Shown here piece by piece: positions 35,653 to 45,431 of a stretch of 64,000 bases of DNA (position 1 is the stretch's first letter; the number at the start of each line of letters is the position of its first letter). The notes beneath the pieces were generated by a model. It searched no databases and had not been told where the DNA came from. It saw nothing but the letters and a program-made list of their open reading frames with translations. The stretch is from contig JBMNGP010000037.1 in the NCBI GenBank assembly GCA_050949905.1, forward strand, positions 35,227-99,226, given 5' to 3'. The position numbers and the translations under genes were made by a program. This DNA is from DUML01 sp050949905. Its GTDB lineage: Bacteria > Bacillota > Desulfitobacteriia > Desulfitobacteriales > Syntrophobotulaceae.

Positions 35653-37598
35653 ATGAAAAAAATAACATCAAGCCTCTTAGCTCTGGCCTTGGTTCTTGGC
35701 CTTGCGCTATCTGGTCCGGCAGCGTCTTACGGTCAACCAAGCGGGGAGATCAAACGGCTTTACGGTAATGACAGGTTCGAATCTTCGGTGGCTATCAGCG
35801 GGGAGGGTTGGTCGACCTCCGACAATGTCATAATTTGTACCGGCGAAGGCCGGGATAAATTTGCCGATGCCTTGGCCGGACACCTTTGGCGGATATGTAT
35901 CAGGCTCCTTTGCTATTGATTAACACGAAAGCTGTGAATAGCGTCATAGCCACAGAGATCAAAAGGCTGAAAGCCAAAAATGCAGTTATCCTGGGGGGAA
36001 CCAGTGTAGTATCGTCAGAAGCGGAAGCGGAGCTTCGGGCTATGGGCCTTAAAATTGAAAGGCTATCCGGCCAGGACAGATATGAGACAGCAGTTAAAAT
36101 CGCCAATAGGTTCAAAACGAAATATAACTTTACCAAAGCTTTCCTCACCACGGGTATGGAATTCCAATATGCCCTGATGGCCGCCCCCTTTGCAGGTGAT
36201 AGGCCAATACTATTCTCAGCCAAGAACTCCCTTCCGGCACAGACCAGGAAAGCCCTTGTTGATTTAGGAATCAAAGAAGTAGAAATAATTGGCGGCCCTG
36301 AGGTCATAGCAGAGCAAGTGGTGGATGAAATAAGTAAATTAGGGATAGAAGTAGTACGGATAGGCGGGAACACCCTGGAAGATGTCAATATTAATATAGT
36401 TAAAAAATATAAGCCTGATCCGGTGAAGCTTGCTTTAGCCAGAAATGACCTTTTTGCCGACGCCCTGTCAGGTGCTGCCTTAGCTCTTAAGAGGGAGGCA
36501 CCCATTTTTTTAACCAGTCCAAACTCTGTAGCCACAGTACTCAAAAACTATATCTTAACCCTGAACACCACGGAAAATTACATTTTCGGCGGTCCGGCAG
36601 CCATTAGTGACAGTGTGGTCACTGCACTTTTCACCTCGTCCGGAAATGCTCCTGGCACACCCCCTTCTAGTAGTGACCCAAGCCTACCGCCTTTTGCAAT
36701 TGATCCGGGCACCCTACCTTCGGTAATAAATCCTGGTTTCCCTTCTCTATCTCAGGTAGGAAACACCTCCTCAAACCTTAATAATGGCGGTCTGTTTGCA
36801 GCAGCGGGCGATTGGGCATATCTGGGAGGAGTTAGGGGCGTATATAAAATAAAGATGGATGGAGGCATCGTTATCAAGGTTTCTGATGACAAAACAAAAT
36901 ATTTAAATATCGTGGGAGACTACATTTATTATCTCAACGAATCGGCAGGCTCCACTGTCTACAAAATGAAAACTGATGGTACTGCCAGGATGCAGCTTGC
37001 AGATACAAAGGCACGTTTTGTCGCTGTTATAGGTGACTGGGTTTATTTCAGAGGTTCTGACGATAACATTTTCTATAGGGTTAAGACTGACGGAACTTCC
37101 AAAGCAGCAGTTTCCCCTAATAAGGTTTACAATGTACTGATAGAGGGAGGATGGATTTACTATCTTTCTGCCGGGAGTGACCCCAAGGTATGTAGGATGA
37201 AGCTGGACGGTACAAGCCCGGAAGAGCTGTTCACTCATTGGGTCTCGAATATGTCTGTTCAGGGGGATTGGATATATTATACTGATTTTAATACCCATAA
37301 GTTGTATAAGAGACAAATATCCAATCCGAGTAGTTATACAGAACTCAATGGTAATCAAGTAACATCAATTAATGTTAAAGACGATTGGATCTATTACAGC
37401 TTAGGACCTGAAGGCAAGATCCACAAGATGAGAACAAACGGTACGGGCAATACGAGGCTAAATGACCGTGAGTCAGGCTCCCTTTGTATTTTGGGTGACT
37501 GGATATATTATTTGGGCAGAGGAACGGGTGTAAACTTGGAGTATCGGAAGATGAAACTCGACGGCACAAAAGATCAGGTGTTATATTATCCTTCTTAA
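35653..37598 (+). pseudogene. CWB2-DUF5050 cell-surface protein, one frameshift
   Basis: Signal peptide (MKKITSSLLALALVLGLALS) then cell wall binding repeat 2: IKRLYGNDRFESSVAISGEG, broken near 35880 where one base appears missing in gccggacacc, and resumed as TPLADMYQAPLLLI. Three CWB2 repeats span about 300 residues, then a Pro/Ser linker (about 36650-36760), then some eight DUF5050-like beta-propeller repeats (GDWVYFRG, DWIYYTDF) each with a K(M/R)KxDGT loop. CWB2 holds proteins to the wall through secondary polymers. Rebuilt length about 648. The frame break may be decay, sequence error or phase variation. Confidence 0.85.
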
Positions 37599-37733
37599 AT
37601 AATATCCTGATCCATGACCGGTAAATATCCGCTTTGTTGAATTTGTAATGGCAGCAGTATACCATTGTCCTGCTGGACGGAGAAGCAGTTAATAAATAAT
37701 TTGATGCTCTAATAGAAATGGAGGGAGTGAAAG

Positions 37734-38417
37734 GTGAAAAAACTAATTGTTATTTTGGTTATCTTAACTATTACCCTGGCAGGCTGTGTCGAGTTTGAGG
37801 GCAAGCCAAAAGAGAGCGGCCAAGCGGAGATCCAACAAAGCAGCGAGAACCAGACTGAGGCTAAAGAGAGTAACGAGGGCCAGCCTGAACCGCAACAAGT
37901 CTCAGAAGACCCCATAGATTCTGACCCGGCTTCGAAGGATAAAGACACTATCGATGACGGTACGGCCTCGCAAGCTGTAAGTTCGGATGAAGAAGCAAAA
38001 ACTCCTTTGGAAACCAAGCACTTTGATGCCCTCTGGTCTTGTCAATTAAGCATTGATCAAAGCCAGCTTGTTGTTAACGGTAAGCAGTATAAGTCAGGGA
38101 TAGTCTACACAGGCAAAGATGGCTTTAGCACGATGGGCGGTTTTGTCATCCCGGAAGGCAGGTTTCAAAAATTCGGCGGCATCGTTTGTCTGGAAGATAA
38201 CGATAAGACAACAGAAGAGGTCACAGTAAAAATAAAAGAAAAAGATGAACAAGGTGTAGTGATCAAAGAAATCAAAGTCAAAAACGGGGAAGCTATTCCT
38301 TTTGAGATCGACATTTCCCAGCTGGAAAGCCTTTATGTCCAGAACCTGATTTATGATCGAGTACCTAAAAACACCCAACCCGATAAGATGCTTATTGCTG
38401 ATCCTTATTTCAAGTAG
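37734..38417 (+). CDS. hypothetical lipoprotein
   Basis: A 227-residue protein: signal with lipobox LAGC (MKKLIVILVILTITLAGCVE), a long acidic Gln/Glu/Ser linker (25-90), and a C-terminal beta-rich domain of about 125 residues (GIVYTGKDGFSTMGGFVIPE) that could have an NPCBM-like sugar-binding fold, though this is only an impression. GTG start 37734 with GGAGGGAG upstream. Follows the CWB2-DUF5050 gene and probably belongs to the same surface cluster. Confidence 0.72.
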   Translation: MKKLIVILVILTITLAGCVEFEGKPKESGQAEIQQSSENQTEAKESNEGQPEPQQVSEDPIDSDPASKDKDTIDDGTASQAVSSDEEAKTPLETKHFDALWSCQLSIDQSQLVVNGKQYKSGIVYTGKDGFSTMGGFVIPEGRFQKFGGIVCLEDNDKTTEEVTVKIKEKDEQGVVIKEIKVKNGEAIPFEIDISQLESLYVQNLIYDRVPKNTQPDKMLIADPYFK

Positions 38418-38637
38418 GGTAGATATATCGCTCGAAGTACAGGACGTCGCTAAGAGGTATTTTAGTTCGTGGTTTATTCTCGATAGCTGCCGCACAATCA
38501 AGATAAATAAGAACATCTATTGCCCACTGCCCATATTTAGCATAAGCTCTTTCGGTATCGGCGCAGACCACAATCTTGCCTAAATAAGAATACACTTTAA
38601 ATGAAGAAAGATTTAGTAAGAAAGTTATAGTAATGAT

Positions 38638-38677
38638 AGTTAAAGAAATAGCCGCTTAGGTGGCTGTTTCTTTAACT
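38638..38677. terminator. bidirectional terminator
   Basis: AGTTAAAGAAATAGCC pairs with GGCTGTTTCTTTAACT around GCTTAGGT (one mismatch). It lies in the 449-base gap 38418-38866, which otherwise holds no recognised gene. Confidence 0.7.
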
Positions 38678-38805
38678 ATTTCTAATAAAAAGCAAAGGAA
38701 GAGTATTCATAAGTTTGTTTGGCTGAAAACTTTGCGCCTAATTCCGCAGTTATTCTCTTAAATTCACTGAGCATAGGATCTGGATAATAATGGCCCGGCG
38801 TTATT

Positions 38806-38833
38806 TTGACAATGTTACATATTGTGTTATATC
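38806..38833 (+). promoter_or_regulatory. putative promoter of the recombinase gene
   Basis: TTGACA (38806-38811), 16 bases, TATATC (38828-38833); the gene starts at 38867 behind AAGGTGG. Confidence 0.5.
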
Positions 38834-38866
38834 ATAATAATAAGTAAAATAAGGTGGCCTCAGGCA

Positions 38867-39433
38867 ATGGAATATGTAAGCCCGATCAAAGATGTGGAGT
38901 TAATTAATAAAATAAAACAATTGCTAAAGCAAGAGTCGCCAAGGGATTATTTATTATTTGTATTTGGAATAAATACGGGCATTAGAATATGTGACTTACT
39001 GAAACTAAAAGTCAATGATGTTTGGGATGGGCAAACATTTAAGGAGTTTTTGTTTATTCCGGAAGAAGGCAATCATAAAGAAAAAACATTGTATTTAAAT
39101 AACAATGTTAGAGAGGCTTTAAAAGATTATATATTATCTTTTAGTTTAAGTAGTAATGATTTCCTTTTTAAATCAAAAAACTATAACAAGCCAATTACTC
39201 GACAGCAAGCCTATCGCATAATTAATAAAGCTGCAAGAGATGTAGGTATTAAGGATGGAATTGGTACACATACCATTAGAAAAACGTTTGGTTATCATGC
39301 TTATCATAAGGGTGTCGCCATCTCTATCCTACAATCAATTTTTGGTCATTCTTGTCCGTCTGAAACGTTAAGATATTTAGGAATAGATAAAAGCTGCGCC
39401 AAAGAACCAATAAAAGTCGATGTAAATCTATAA
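38867..39433 (+). CDS. tyrosine recombinase, catalytic domain only
   Basis: A 188-residue protein consisting only of the tyrosine recombinase catalytic domain: R40 (NTGIRICDLL), K73, H135-x-x-R138 (THTIRKTFGYH), H161 (IFGHS) and nucleophile Y170. All catalytic residues are present. The usual N-terminal core-binding domain is missing, as in a group of small orphan Firmicutes recombinases. ATG 38867 follows AAGGTGG; the frame is open to 38822. AT-rich codon use compared with housekeeping neighbours suggests acquired DNA. No att sites were recognised. Confidence 0.9.
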   Translation: MEYVSPIKDVELINKIKQLLKQESPRDYLLFVFGINTGIRICDLLKLKVNDVWDGQTFKEFLFIPEEGNHKEKTLYLNNNVREALKDYILSFSLSSNDFLFKSKNYNKPITRQQAYRIINKAARDVGIKDGIGTHTIRKTFGYHAYHKGVAISILQSIFGHSCPSETLRYLGIDKSCAKEPIKVDVNL

Positions 39434-39560
39434 CTGATGATCCCTTAATAAAATTTTTCTAGCTAACGCTTCTGACAACTTGGGAATAAGTTAGCAAGAC
39501 TAATTAATTTTAGAGGAAAAACGTTTATTGCTAATTATTATTTTTTGGGGGCGATTAATT

Positions 39561-39875
39561 ATGAGTATGACAAAAGATGCTAAGCTAATTGTTTCGGTTG
39601 TTGCCAGGGAAAAAACCGAAATTATTTTAGATGCTATTGAAAAAGAAGGTGCTAAAAAAAGCACTGTTTTATTAGGCCGAAGTATTAGTGCCGATAGCCC
39701 GACCTTACTGTTTAACCTTAAAATCGAGCCGCAACGCGAAGTGATTTTTACTTTAGTTTCGAAACAAAATGCAAATCGAATTTTTGAAACCATTTTGGAA
39801 TCTGGAGAACTTAATACACCGCATAATGGAACAGTTTTTATTTTAGATGTTGAAAAAATAGGTGGCAGTGGCTAG
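39561..39875 (+). CDS. PII-like signalling protein
   Basis: A 104-residue protein with the ferredoxin-like beta-alpha-beta pattern of PII proteins: KLIVSVVAREKTEIILDAIE at the start and GTVFILDVEKIGG at the end. The canonical GlnB T-loop tyrosine motif is absent, so it is a PII-like rather than a classical nitrogen PII. Such proteins bind nucleotides and gate membrane transporters. ATG 39561 has GGGGGCG nine bases upstream. It is convergent with the Usp-like gene and near the mrp operon. Confidence 0.7.
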   Translation: MSMTKDAKLIVSVVAREKTEIILDAIEKEGAKKSTVLLGRSISADSPTLLFNLKIEPQREVIFTLVSKQNANRIFETILESGELNTPHNGTVFILDVEKIGGSG

Positions 39876-39878
39876 TAA

Positions 39879-40562
39879 TCATACGCGCTCATGATCGTAA
39901 TTTTCCAGTTCTACATTTGTAAAATCTTTAACCATATCTTCTATTACTTCTACTTGTATTGTTTCCTGATCTTTAATAAATTTAAAAATTCCGTTATTAA
40001 AGTCTGTCCCGATCTCTTTGAAGAAGATACCTTCATAGACAGCATTTTTGGTATGCCTAAAAATTAAGCGGTAGTTTTCGCCTTCTTGCACAAGGTATGC
40101 TCGTACACCTTTGGCGTAATTGCTAGCAGGATCTTTAAGATAACGAGCGATTGAGATGACATGGAGATCTACAAAGGGGATTTCCCTTAATAAGGAATTA
40201 ACAATGGACTCCTTGGTAATTTGTTCCCAGCGACTGTGGACTGTTTGACCAATAATTATCTGAGTTATTCCTTTTTCGCGGGCGACTTCAGCAATTACTT
40301 TATAGGCCGGACGTTCTTCCTTGTCCCTAAGAATAAAAGCATCAGCATCATTTTCTTCAGCCAGCCGTTTCCACTTGGCAATATAATTTGATTTTTCCGC
40401 ATCCATTTCATCAAAGGGTTTGGGATCAACAGTTAAAATATAGAGAGGGCAGTCAAGCATTTTAGCAATTTTGCTGCCACGCAGGATCAGTCGTTCACCA
40501 TTAGGTCCATAATACACACAAACCAGAATACGCTCGTCCATACGTGTTTTCTTCCTAAACAT
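39879..40562 (-). CDS. universal stress protein / KdpD-Usp-like protein
   Basis: A 227-residue protein with a UspA-type alpha/beta domain (about 8-150). It shows ERILVCVYYGPNGERLILRG at the start and IIIGQTVHSRWEQITKESIV, similar to the nucleotide-binding Usp region of the KdpD kinase, but has no kinase domain. The C-terminal 75 residues are an unrecognised beta-rich extension (YRLIFRHTKNAVYEGIFFKE). GGGAGACGG precedes ATG 40562. It diverges from mrpA across a 202-base region, hinting at a role in ion homeostasis. Confidence 0.75.
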   Translation of the reverse strand: MFRKKTRMDERILVCVYYGPNGERLILRGSKIAKMLDCPLYILTVDPKPFDEMDAEKSNYIAKWKRLAEENDADAFILRDKEERPAYKVIAEVAREKGITQIIIGQTVHSRWEQITKESIVNSLLREIPFVDLHVISIARYLKDPASNYAKGVRAYLVQEGENYRLIFRHTKNAVYEGIFFKEIGTDFNNGIFKFIKDQETIQVEVIEDMVKDFTNVELENYDHERV

Positions 40563-40635
40563 TTTACCGTCTCCCTTGGAATATTAGTGGAATTACTTTA
40601 TGTATGAATATAACCTATCCTTCTTTAGCAGTCAA

Positions 40636-40680
40636 TCAGTTATGCTTCCTATCTTAGATAAGACAAATACGGATAACTGA
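40636..40680. promoter_or_regulatory. nested inverted repeats between usp-like gene and mrpA
   Basis: TCAGTTAT (40636-40643) and ATAACTGA (40673-40680) form a dyad; inside it TCTTA-GA-TAAGA forms a second one. The location between two divergent genes suggests an operator. Confidence 0.45.
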
Positions 40681-40764
40681 CTAAATAGAGATGAATGGAT
40701 AAATAGAAACGCATTTATAAAGAATATTAACAATAACAATAACGCTTGGAAAGGAGGAGGATAG

Positions 40765-43182
40765 ATGTCTTGGTTCTACTTCATAATCATGATGCCGTTC
40801 GTTTATGCAATTTTGGTTCCGTTTCTATATAAAAAATTTAACCACAAAATTCATACAGGTTGGTTTATTCTATTTATTCCATTAGTAGTTTTCGGTTATC
40901 TTTCTTCCTATATCCCTACTATTGCTGCTAAAAAAACAATTTCTTTAACCCTCCTTTGGATTCCATCTTATAACATTAATTATAGTGTTCATATTGATGG
41001 GTTATCACTTATCTTTGGTTTAATCATTACCGGAATTGGCTTTCTGGTTATTTTGTATTCCATTTATTATATGTCCAAGTTAAAAGAAGCCTTGCACAAT
41101 TTTTATATCTACATGCTCCTGTTTATGGGGGCTATGCTAGGGCTTGTTTTTGCTGATAACATCTTTGTCTTATATGTATTTTGGGAAATAACAAGCATTT
41201 CTTCCTTTCTGTTGATCGCTTATTGGTTTGAACGGGAAAAATCCAGATCCGGAGCCCAAAAATCTTTACTTATTACTATTTTTGGCGGCTTATCCATGCT
41301 GGCGGGTTTTATCCTTCTTTCCCTGATCACAGATACTTACAGTATTCGGGAAATGATGGGTAAAGTCGGACTCATCCAAGCTCATCCCTACTTTATCCCG
41401 GCAATGATCTTGATTTTGTTAGGAGCGTTTACCAAATCGGCCCAATTCCCCTTTAGTATTTGGCTACCCGATGCTATGGAGGCGCCTACTCCTATCAGTG
41501 CTTATTTGCATTCCGCCACCATGGTAAAAGCAGGCATTTATTTAGTAGCACGCTTAACTGTGATTTTCGGCGGTGTGGCCGCTTGGTTTTGGCTGGCGGC
41601 CGGGGTTGGTCTCATTACCCTGCTATATGGTTCCTTTAACGCCATAAGACAGACGGATTTAAAAGCCTTATTGGCTTATTCCACTATTAGTCAATTAGGC
41701 TTGATTATGAGCCTGCTCGGCTTAGGATCTGCTGCCTTGTATTTTGGCGGTGCCAATAAAGAAGAGGTATATGCCATAGCCATCTTTGCAGCCATTTTTC
41801 ACTTGGTGAATCATTCTACGTTTAAAGGTTGTCTGTTTATGGTTATTGGCATTATCGACCATGAAATAGGGACAAGGGATATTCGTAAATTAGGTGGTTT
41901 AATGCATTTAATGCCTATCTCCTTTCTGCTGACCTTGACTGGAAGCTTGGCCATGGCCGGACTGCCTCCTTTTAATGGCTTTTTGAGTAAGGAGATGTTT
42001 TTTTCCTCTGTTTGGCAGGCAGCCCAAATGCCCTTTTTCCATATGGAAACTTGGGGAAAAATTCTGGTAGCTGTTGCTTGGGCGGCCAGTGTCTTTACTT
42101 TTGTCTATTGTATGATCATCCTGTTTAAAACTTTTACGGGGAAACAGAAAGTTCTCAAGTTAAAGAAAAAAGCCCGGGAAGCACCTTTGGGCATGTTAAT
42201 ACCTCCCCTTATTCTGGCCGGCTTGGTCATCGCTTTATTTTTCTTTCCCAATGTCTTATCCCAATATTTATTGCAGCCTGCCTGGGAAGCGGTCTTACCA
42301 ACCCTGGCCGAATCTGCTTCCTTACAGATCGAAATTAGAGCTTGGCACGGGGTTAATCCAGCCTTACTCCTGACTATTGGGATAGTGCTTGGGGGAACAT
42401 TATTGTACAAAACTTTGCCCAAATGGCACCGTATTTATCGCTTCTATCCACAATTTTTAACTTTGAACAATATCTATGCCGCGGGGCTGGAGAAAATGGA
42501 AAAGTGCTCCCTCTCCATAACCAGGCGCTATATGACGGCTTTCGTCAGGGATTATCTGGTTTATATTTTTGGATTTACCATCTTGTTGGTGGGAGGTGCG
42601 GCCTTATTCCTTAATGGCTTATCCTTTGATTTTTCTGGGGACTCAGCTATTAACGCTTATGAATTTGTCTTGCTCATAGCAATGATTATTTGTGCTCTGA
42701 CTGTACTTTTTGCCGAATCTAGACTCATTTCTATAGTCGCTGTCGGGACCTTGGGCATTTTTGTAGTTTTCTTTTTTGTCCTGTTTAGAGCCCCTGATCT
42801 GGCCCTCACTCAATTAGTAGTGGAGACAGTCACCACGGTGTTATTCTTATTATGTATTTACCATTTACCAAAATTCAAAAAGGAAATCAGTTCTGTACGT
42901 TTTAAAGCTGTCAATGGAGTGATTTCTGTCGGTGTTGGCCTTGTTGTGACGATGATAGCTTTGTCCGCTAATAGTAATCGCTTCTTTGAATCTATTTCTC
43001 ATTTTTATGAAAATTCCTATGAACTAGCAGGAGCCAACAATATTGTTAACGCTATCCTCGTAGATTTCCGCGGCTTTGATACTATGTTGGAAATATTGGT
43101 GTTGTCTATGGCAGGATTAGGAGTATATGCACTGATCAAGCTGCGCTTGGCAGGGAGGAATGAGAATGAAAGAAGCAAATGA
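40765..43182 (+). CDS. mrpA: Na+/H+ antiporter subunit MrpA
   Basis: An 805-residue protein: NuoL-like antiporter module of 14 helices followed by NuoJ-like DUF4040 and an MrpB-like N-terminal extension, the usual fused MrpA. Essential charged residues are present: E141 (VFWEITSISSFLL), K224 (GAFTKSAQFPFSIWLPDAM) and K255 (HSATMVKAGIYL). Part of the hetero-oligomeric secondary cation/proton antiporter in the cytoplasmic membrane. GGAAAGGAGGAGG ribosome site. First gene of a seven-gene operon with overlapping or near-overlapping starts. Confidence 0.97.
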   Translation: MSWFYFIIMMPFVYAILVPFLYKKFNHKIHTGWFILFIPLVVFGYLSSYIPTIAAKKTISLTLLWIPSYNINYSVHIDGLSLIFGLIITGIGFLVILYSIYYMSKLKEALHNFYIYMLLFMGAMLGLVFADNIFVLYVFWEITSISSFLLIAYWFEREKSRSGAQKSLLITIFGGLSMLAGFILLSLITDTYSIREMMGKVGLIQAHPYFIPAMILILLGAFTKSAQFPFSIWLPDAMEAPTPISAYLHSATMVKAGIYLVARLTVIFGGVAAWFWLAAGVGLITLLYGSFNAIRQTDLKALLAYSTISQLGLIMSLLGLGSAALYFGGANKEEVYAIAIFAAIFHLVNHSTFKGCLFMVIGIIDHEIGTRDIRKLGGLMHLMPISFLLTLTGSLAMAGLPPFNGFLSKEMFFSSVWQAAQMPFFHMETWGKILVAVAWAASVFTFVYCMIILFKTFTGKQKVLKLKKKAREAPLGMLIPPLILAGLVIALFFFPNVLSQYLLQPAWEAVLPTLAESASLQIEIRAWHGVNPALLLTIGIVLGGTLLYKTLPKWHRIYRFYPQFLTLNNIYAAGLEKMEKCSLSITRRYMTAFVRDYLVYIFGFTILLVGGAALFLNGLSFDFSGDSAINAYEFVLLIAMIICALTVLFAESRLISIVAVGTLGIFVVFFFVLFRAPDLALTQLVVETVTTVLFLLCIYHLPKFKKEISSVRFKAVNGVISVGVGLVVTMIALSANSNRFFESISHFYENSYELAGANNIVNAILVDFRGFDTMLEILVLSMAGLGVYALIKLRLAGRNENERSK

Positions 43183-43591
43183 TGTCATCTTAAGGACAGT
43201 TACGAAGGTAGCTGTTGTAATAATACTTACCTTTGCTATCAATCTCTTTATTTCGGGACATCACCAGCCTGGAGGAGGATTTATTGGGGGGCTTGCTTTT
43301 GTGGCAGCTATTGTTTTACTCTTTCTCGTTTATGATATAGAAAAAGTTCGCAAGAATATTCCTGTAGATTTTAAAAAGGTTGCCGCTACTGGGGTATTGA
43401 TCGCTGTTTTTACAGGGGTAGGCGGAATGATAAACGGTAAGCCCTTTTTATACCAGGTTTTTGGACATGTAAATCTGCCGTTTTTTGGAGAAACCGAGAT
43501 GGCAACGGCTGTATTATTTGATGTAGGAGTTGCCTTGGCTGTGATCGGAACATCAATGACTATTATTATGAGTATAGGTGATGATCGTTAA
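43166..43591 (+). CDS. mrpB: Na+/H+ antiporter subunit MrpB
   Basis: A 141-residue four-helix protein with the family stretch GHHQPGGGFIGGLAFVAA and a C-terminal DVGVALAVIGTSMTII. ATG 43166 is chosen over 43160 because GGGAGG lies seven rather than one base upstream. Overlaps mrpA by 17 bases and mrpC by one. Confidence 0.96.
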   Translation: MKEANDVILRTVTKVAVVIILTFAINLFISGHHQPGGGFIGGLAFVAAIVLLFLVYDIEKVRKNIPVDFKKVAATGVLIAVFTGVGGMINGKPFLYQVFGHVNLPFFGETEMATAVLFDVGVALAVIGTSMTIIMSIGDDR

Positions 43592-43929
43592 TGGAAACAT
43601 GGATGTCAATCGTTGTCGGGATATTATTTGCTATCGGAACTTATTTAATTTTATCCAAAAATATACTGCGGATTATTTTAGGTACCTCCATTCTAGGGCA
43701 TGGCGTGAATTTACTGCTTCTTACCATGGGAGGCTTAAAAAAGGGAGGACCTCCACTCCTAGGCCTTAAGGAAACAACTTTCGTGGATTCCTTGCCTCAG
43801 GCTCTTTTATTAACAGCTATTGTGATTAACTTTGCTACCACAGCTCTTTTTTTGGTGTTAAGTTATCGAACTAATAGAGTGCTAGGAACGGATGACGTTG
43901 AGCAATTAAGGGGTTCTGGGAATGAATAA
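43591..43929 (+). CDS. mrpC: Na+/H+ antiporter subunit MrpC (NuoK-like)
   Basis: A 112-residue three-helix protein, NuoK homologue (GTYLILSKNILRIILGTSIL, DSLPQALLLTAIVINFATTA). Start ATG is formed within the mrpB stop (TAATG) and the end overlaps mrpD by eight bases. Confidence 0.96.
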   Translation: METWMSIVVGILFAIGTYLILSKNILRIILGTSILGHGVNLLLLTMGGLKKGGPPLLGLKETTFVDSLPQALLLTAIVINFATTALFLVLSYRTNRVLGTDDVEQLRGSGNE

Positions 43930-45403
43930 TTTAGTTGTCTTGCCTATTGTCGTTCCCGTCATAGTAGGAATGGCAATGGTTATTTTTAGAAATATAATTT
44001 GGCTTCACCGGCTATTAAGTCTTTTGACCACGGCCTTTATTGGGATAGTAGCTGTCTTTTTGCTGAACCAAATCAAGCTTACGGGGGTTCAAACCCTTTA
44101 TTTAGGCGGATGGAAGGCTCCTTTTGGCATTACCTTGGCTGCCGATATGTTTGCTGTTTTGCTCGTTTTAGTCACGGCGATCGTCACTTTTTGTTGCTTA
44201 TGCTATGCTTTTTCTTCCCTGGGAAGCGAGCGAGAAAAATATTATTTTTATCCTTTGACATTATTTTTATTAGCAGGGGTAAATGGCTCTTTTTTAACGG
44301 GAGATATTTTTAACTTGTTTGTATGTTTCGAAGTCATGCTGGTAGCTTCTTATGTCTTGATTTCCTTAGGAGGAACGAAGATCCAGCTCAGGGAGTCTAT
44401 TAAGTATATTTTAATCAATATGCTAACATCTTCCTTATTCGTGGTAGCGATTGCTTACTTGTACGCTATGCTGGGAACCTTAAATCTGGCTCATCTGTCT
44501 GTCCGGGTAGCGGAAGCGGGGCAGGATGGGCTCTTAACAGCAGTTGCTTTTTTGTTTTTAATAGTGTTTAGTATCAAAGCCGGGTTGTTTCTCTTTTTTT
44601 GGCTTCCTGACTCTTACAGTGCCCCACCTACGGCCATAGCGGCTATTTTTGCTTCTTTGTTAACAAAAGTAGGGGTCTATGCGATTATCCGTTTGTTTTC
44701 CCTTGTCTTTTATCATGAACTGGCCGTTATCCATCTGTTTATAGGGGTCTTGGCTGCAGTGTCTATGGTTTTAGGGGCCATGGGAGCCGTAGCTTATTGG
44801 GACCTTAAAAAAATACTTACTTATAATGTGGTGGTAGGGGTTGGTTTTATCTTGGCTGGATTTGCTTCTTTTTCCTTGGTGGGAATGAGAGGCACGGTGT
44901 ATTATCTGATTCATGATATGCTTGTTAAAGCTCTTCTTTTCCTCTTAGGGGGAACTATAATCCATCTAACCGGCACCACTAAACTTAAAGAAATGAGCGG
45001 CCTGATTCGTTTGCATCCTCAATTGGGCTGGATGTTCTTTATTGCGGCCTTGTCCTTAGCGGGTATACCGCCCCTAAGCGGTTTTATTGGTAAAATTTTT
45101 GTTACTGAAGGAACCTTTCAGTCCGGCTACTTCTGGCTGGGAGGAATAGGTCTTTTGACAAGTTTGATGGTGTTGTATTCTGTCATGAAAATTTTCATGA
45201 ATGTTTTCTGGGGACCCGCTCTTACCGAAGAAACGGAAAAAGCAACAACCAAAGGCTTGTTGCTTCCTATAGGCATTCTTACAGCTTTAACTATCGCCTT
45301 GGGTTTAGGGGCGGAAGTAATACATGAATATGTTGATTTAGCTGCAGCAGGGCTACTGGATCCTCAAGGTTATATAGATGCGGTGCTTGGAGGCAAACTT
45401 TAG
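43922..45403 (+). CDS. mrpD: Na+/H+ antiporter subunit MrpD
   Basis: A 493-residue NuoM/N-like antiporter module. E137 in NLFVCFEVMLVASYVLISLG matches the essential glutamate of Bacillus MrpD. SIKAGLFLFFWLPDSYSAPP carries the lysine of the proton path. It is the second antiporter-like core of the Mrp complex. No truncation. Confidence 0.96.
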   Translation: MNNLVVLPIVVPVIVGMAMVIFRNIIWLHRLLSLLTTAFIGIVAVFLLNQIKLTGVQTLYLGGWKAPFGITLAADMFAVLLVLVTAIVTFCCLCYAFSSLGSEREKYYFYPLTLFLLAGVNGSFLTGDIFNLFVCFEVMLVASYVLISLGGTKIQLRESIKYILINMLTSSLFVVAIAYLYAMLGTLNLAHLSVRVAEAGQDGLLTAVAFLFLIVFSIKAGLFLFFWLPDSYSAPPTAIAAIFASLLTKVGVYAIIRLFSLVFYHELAVIHLFIGVLAAVSMVLGAMGAVAYWDLKKILTYNVVVGVGFILAGFASFSLVGMRGTVYYLIHDMLVKALLFLLGGTIIHLTGTTKLKEMSGLIRLHPQLGWMFFIAALSLAGIPPLSGFIGKIFVTEGTFQSGYFWLGGIGLLTSLMVLYSVMKIFMNVFWGPALTEETEKATTKGLLLPIGILTALTIALGLGAEVIHEYVDLAAAGLLDPQGYIDAVLGGKL

Positions 45404-45431
45404 TATTTGTTGACGGAAAGAGGTTGTTTTA

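Noticed and set aside
35900..36544. 214-codon minus-strand frame inside the CWB2 gene
   Set aside because: The plus strand encodes well-conserved CWB2 repeats; the antisense frame is a composition artefact.
38410..38595. 61-codon minus-strand frame after the lipoprotein gene
   Set aside because: No recognised family, no ribosome site and it overlaps the lipoprotein end; possibly a remnant but not supportable.
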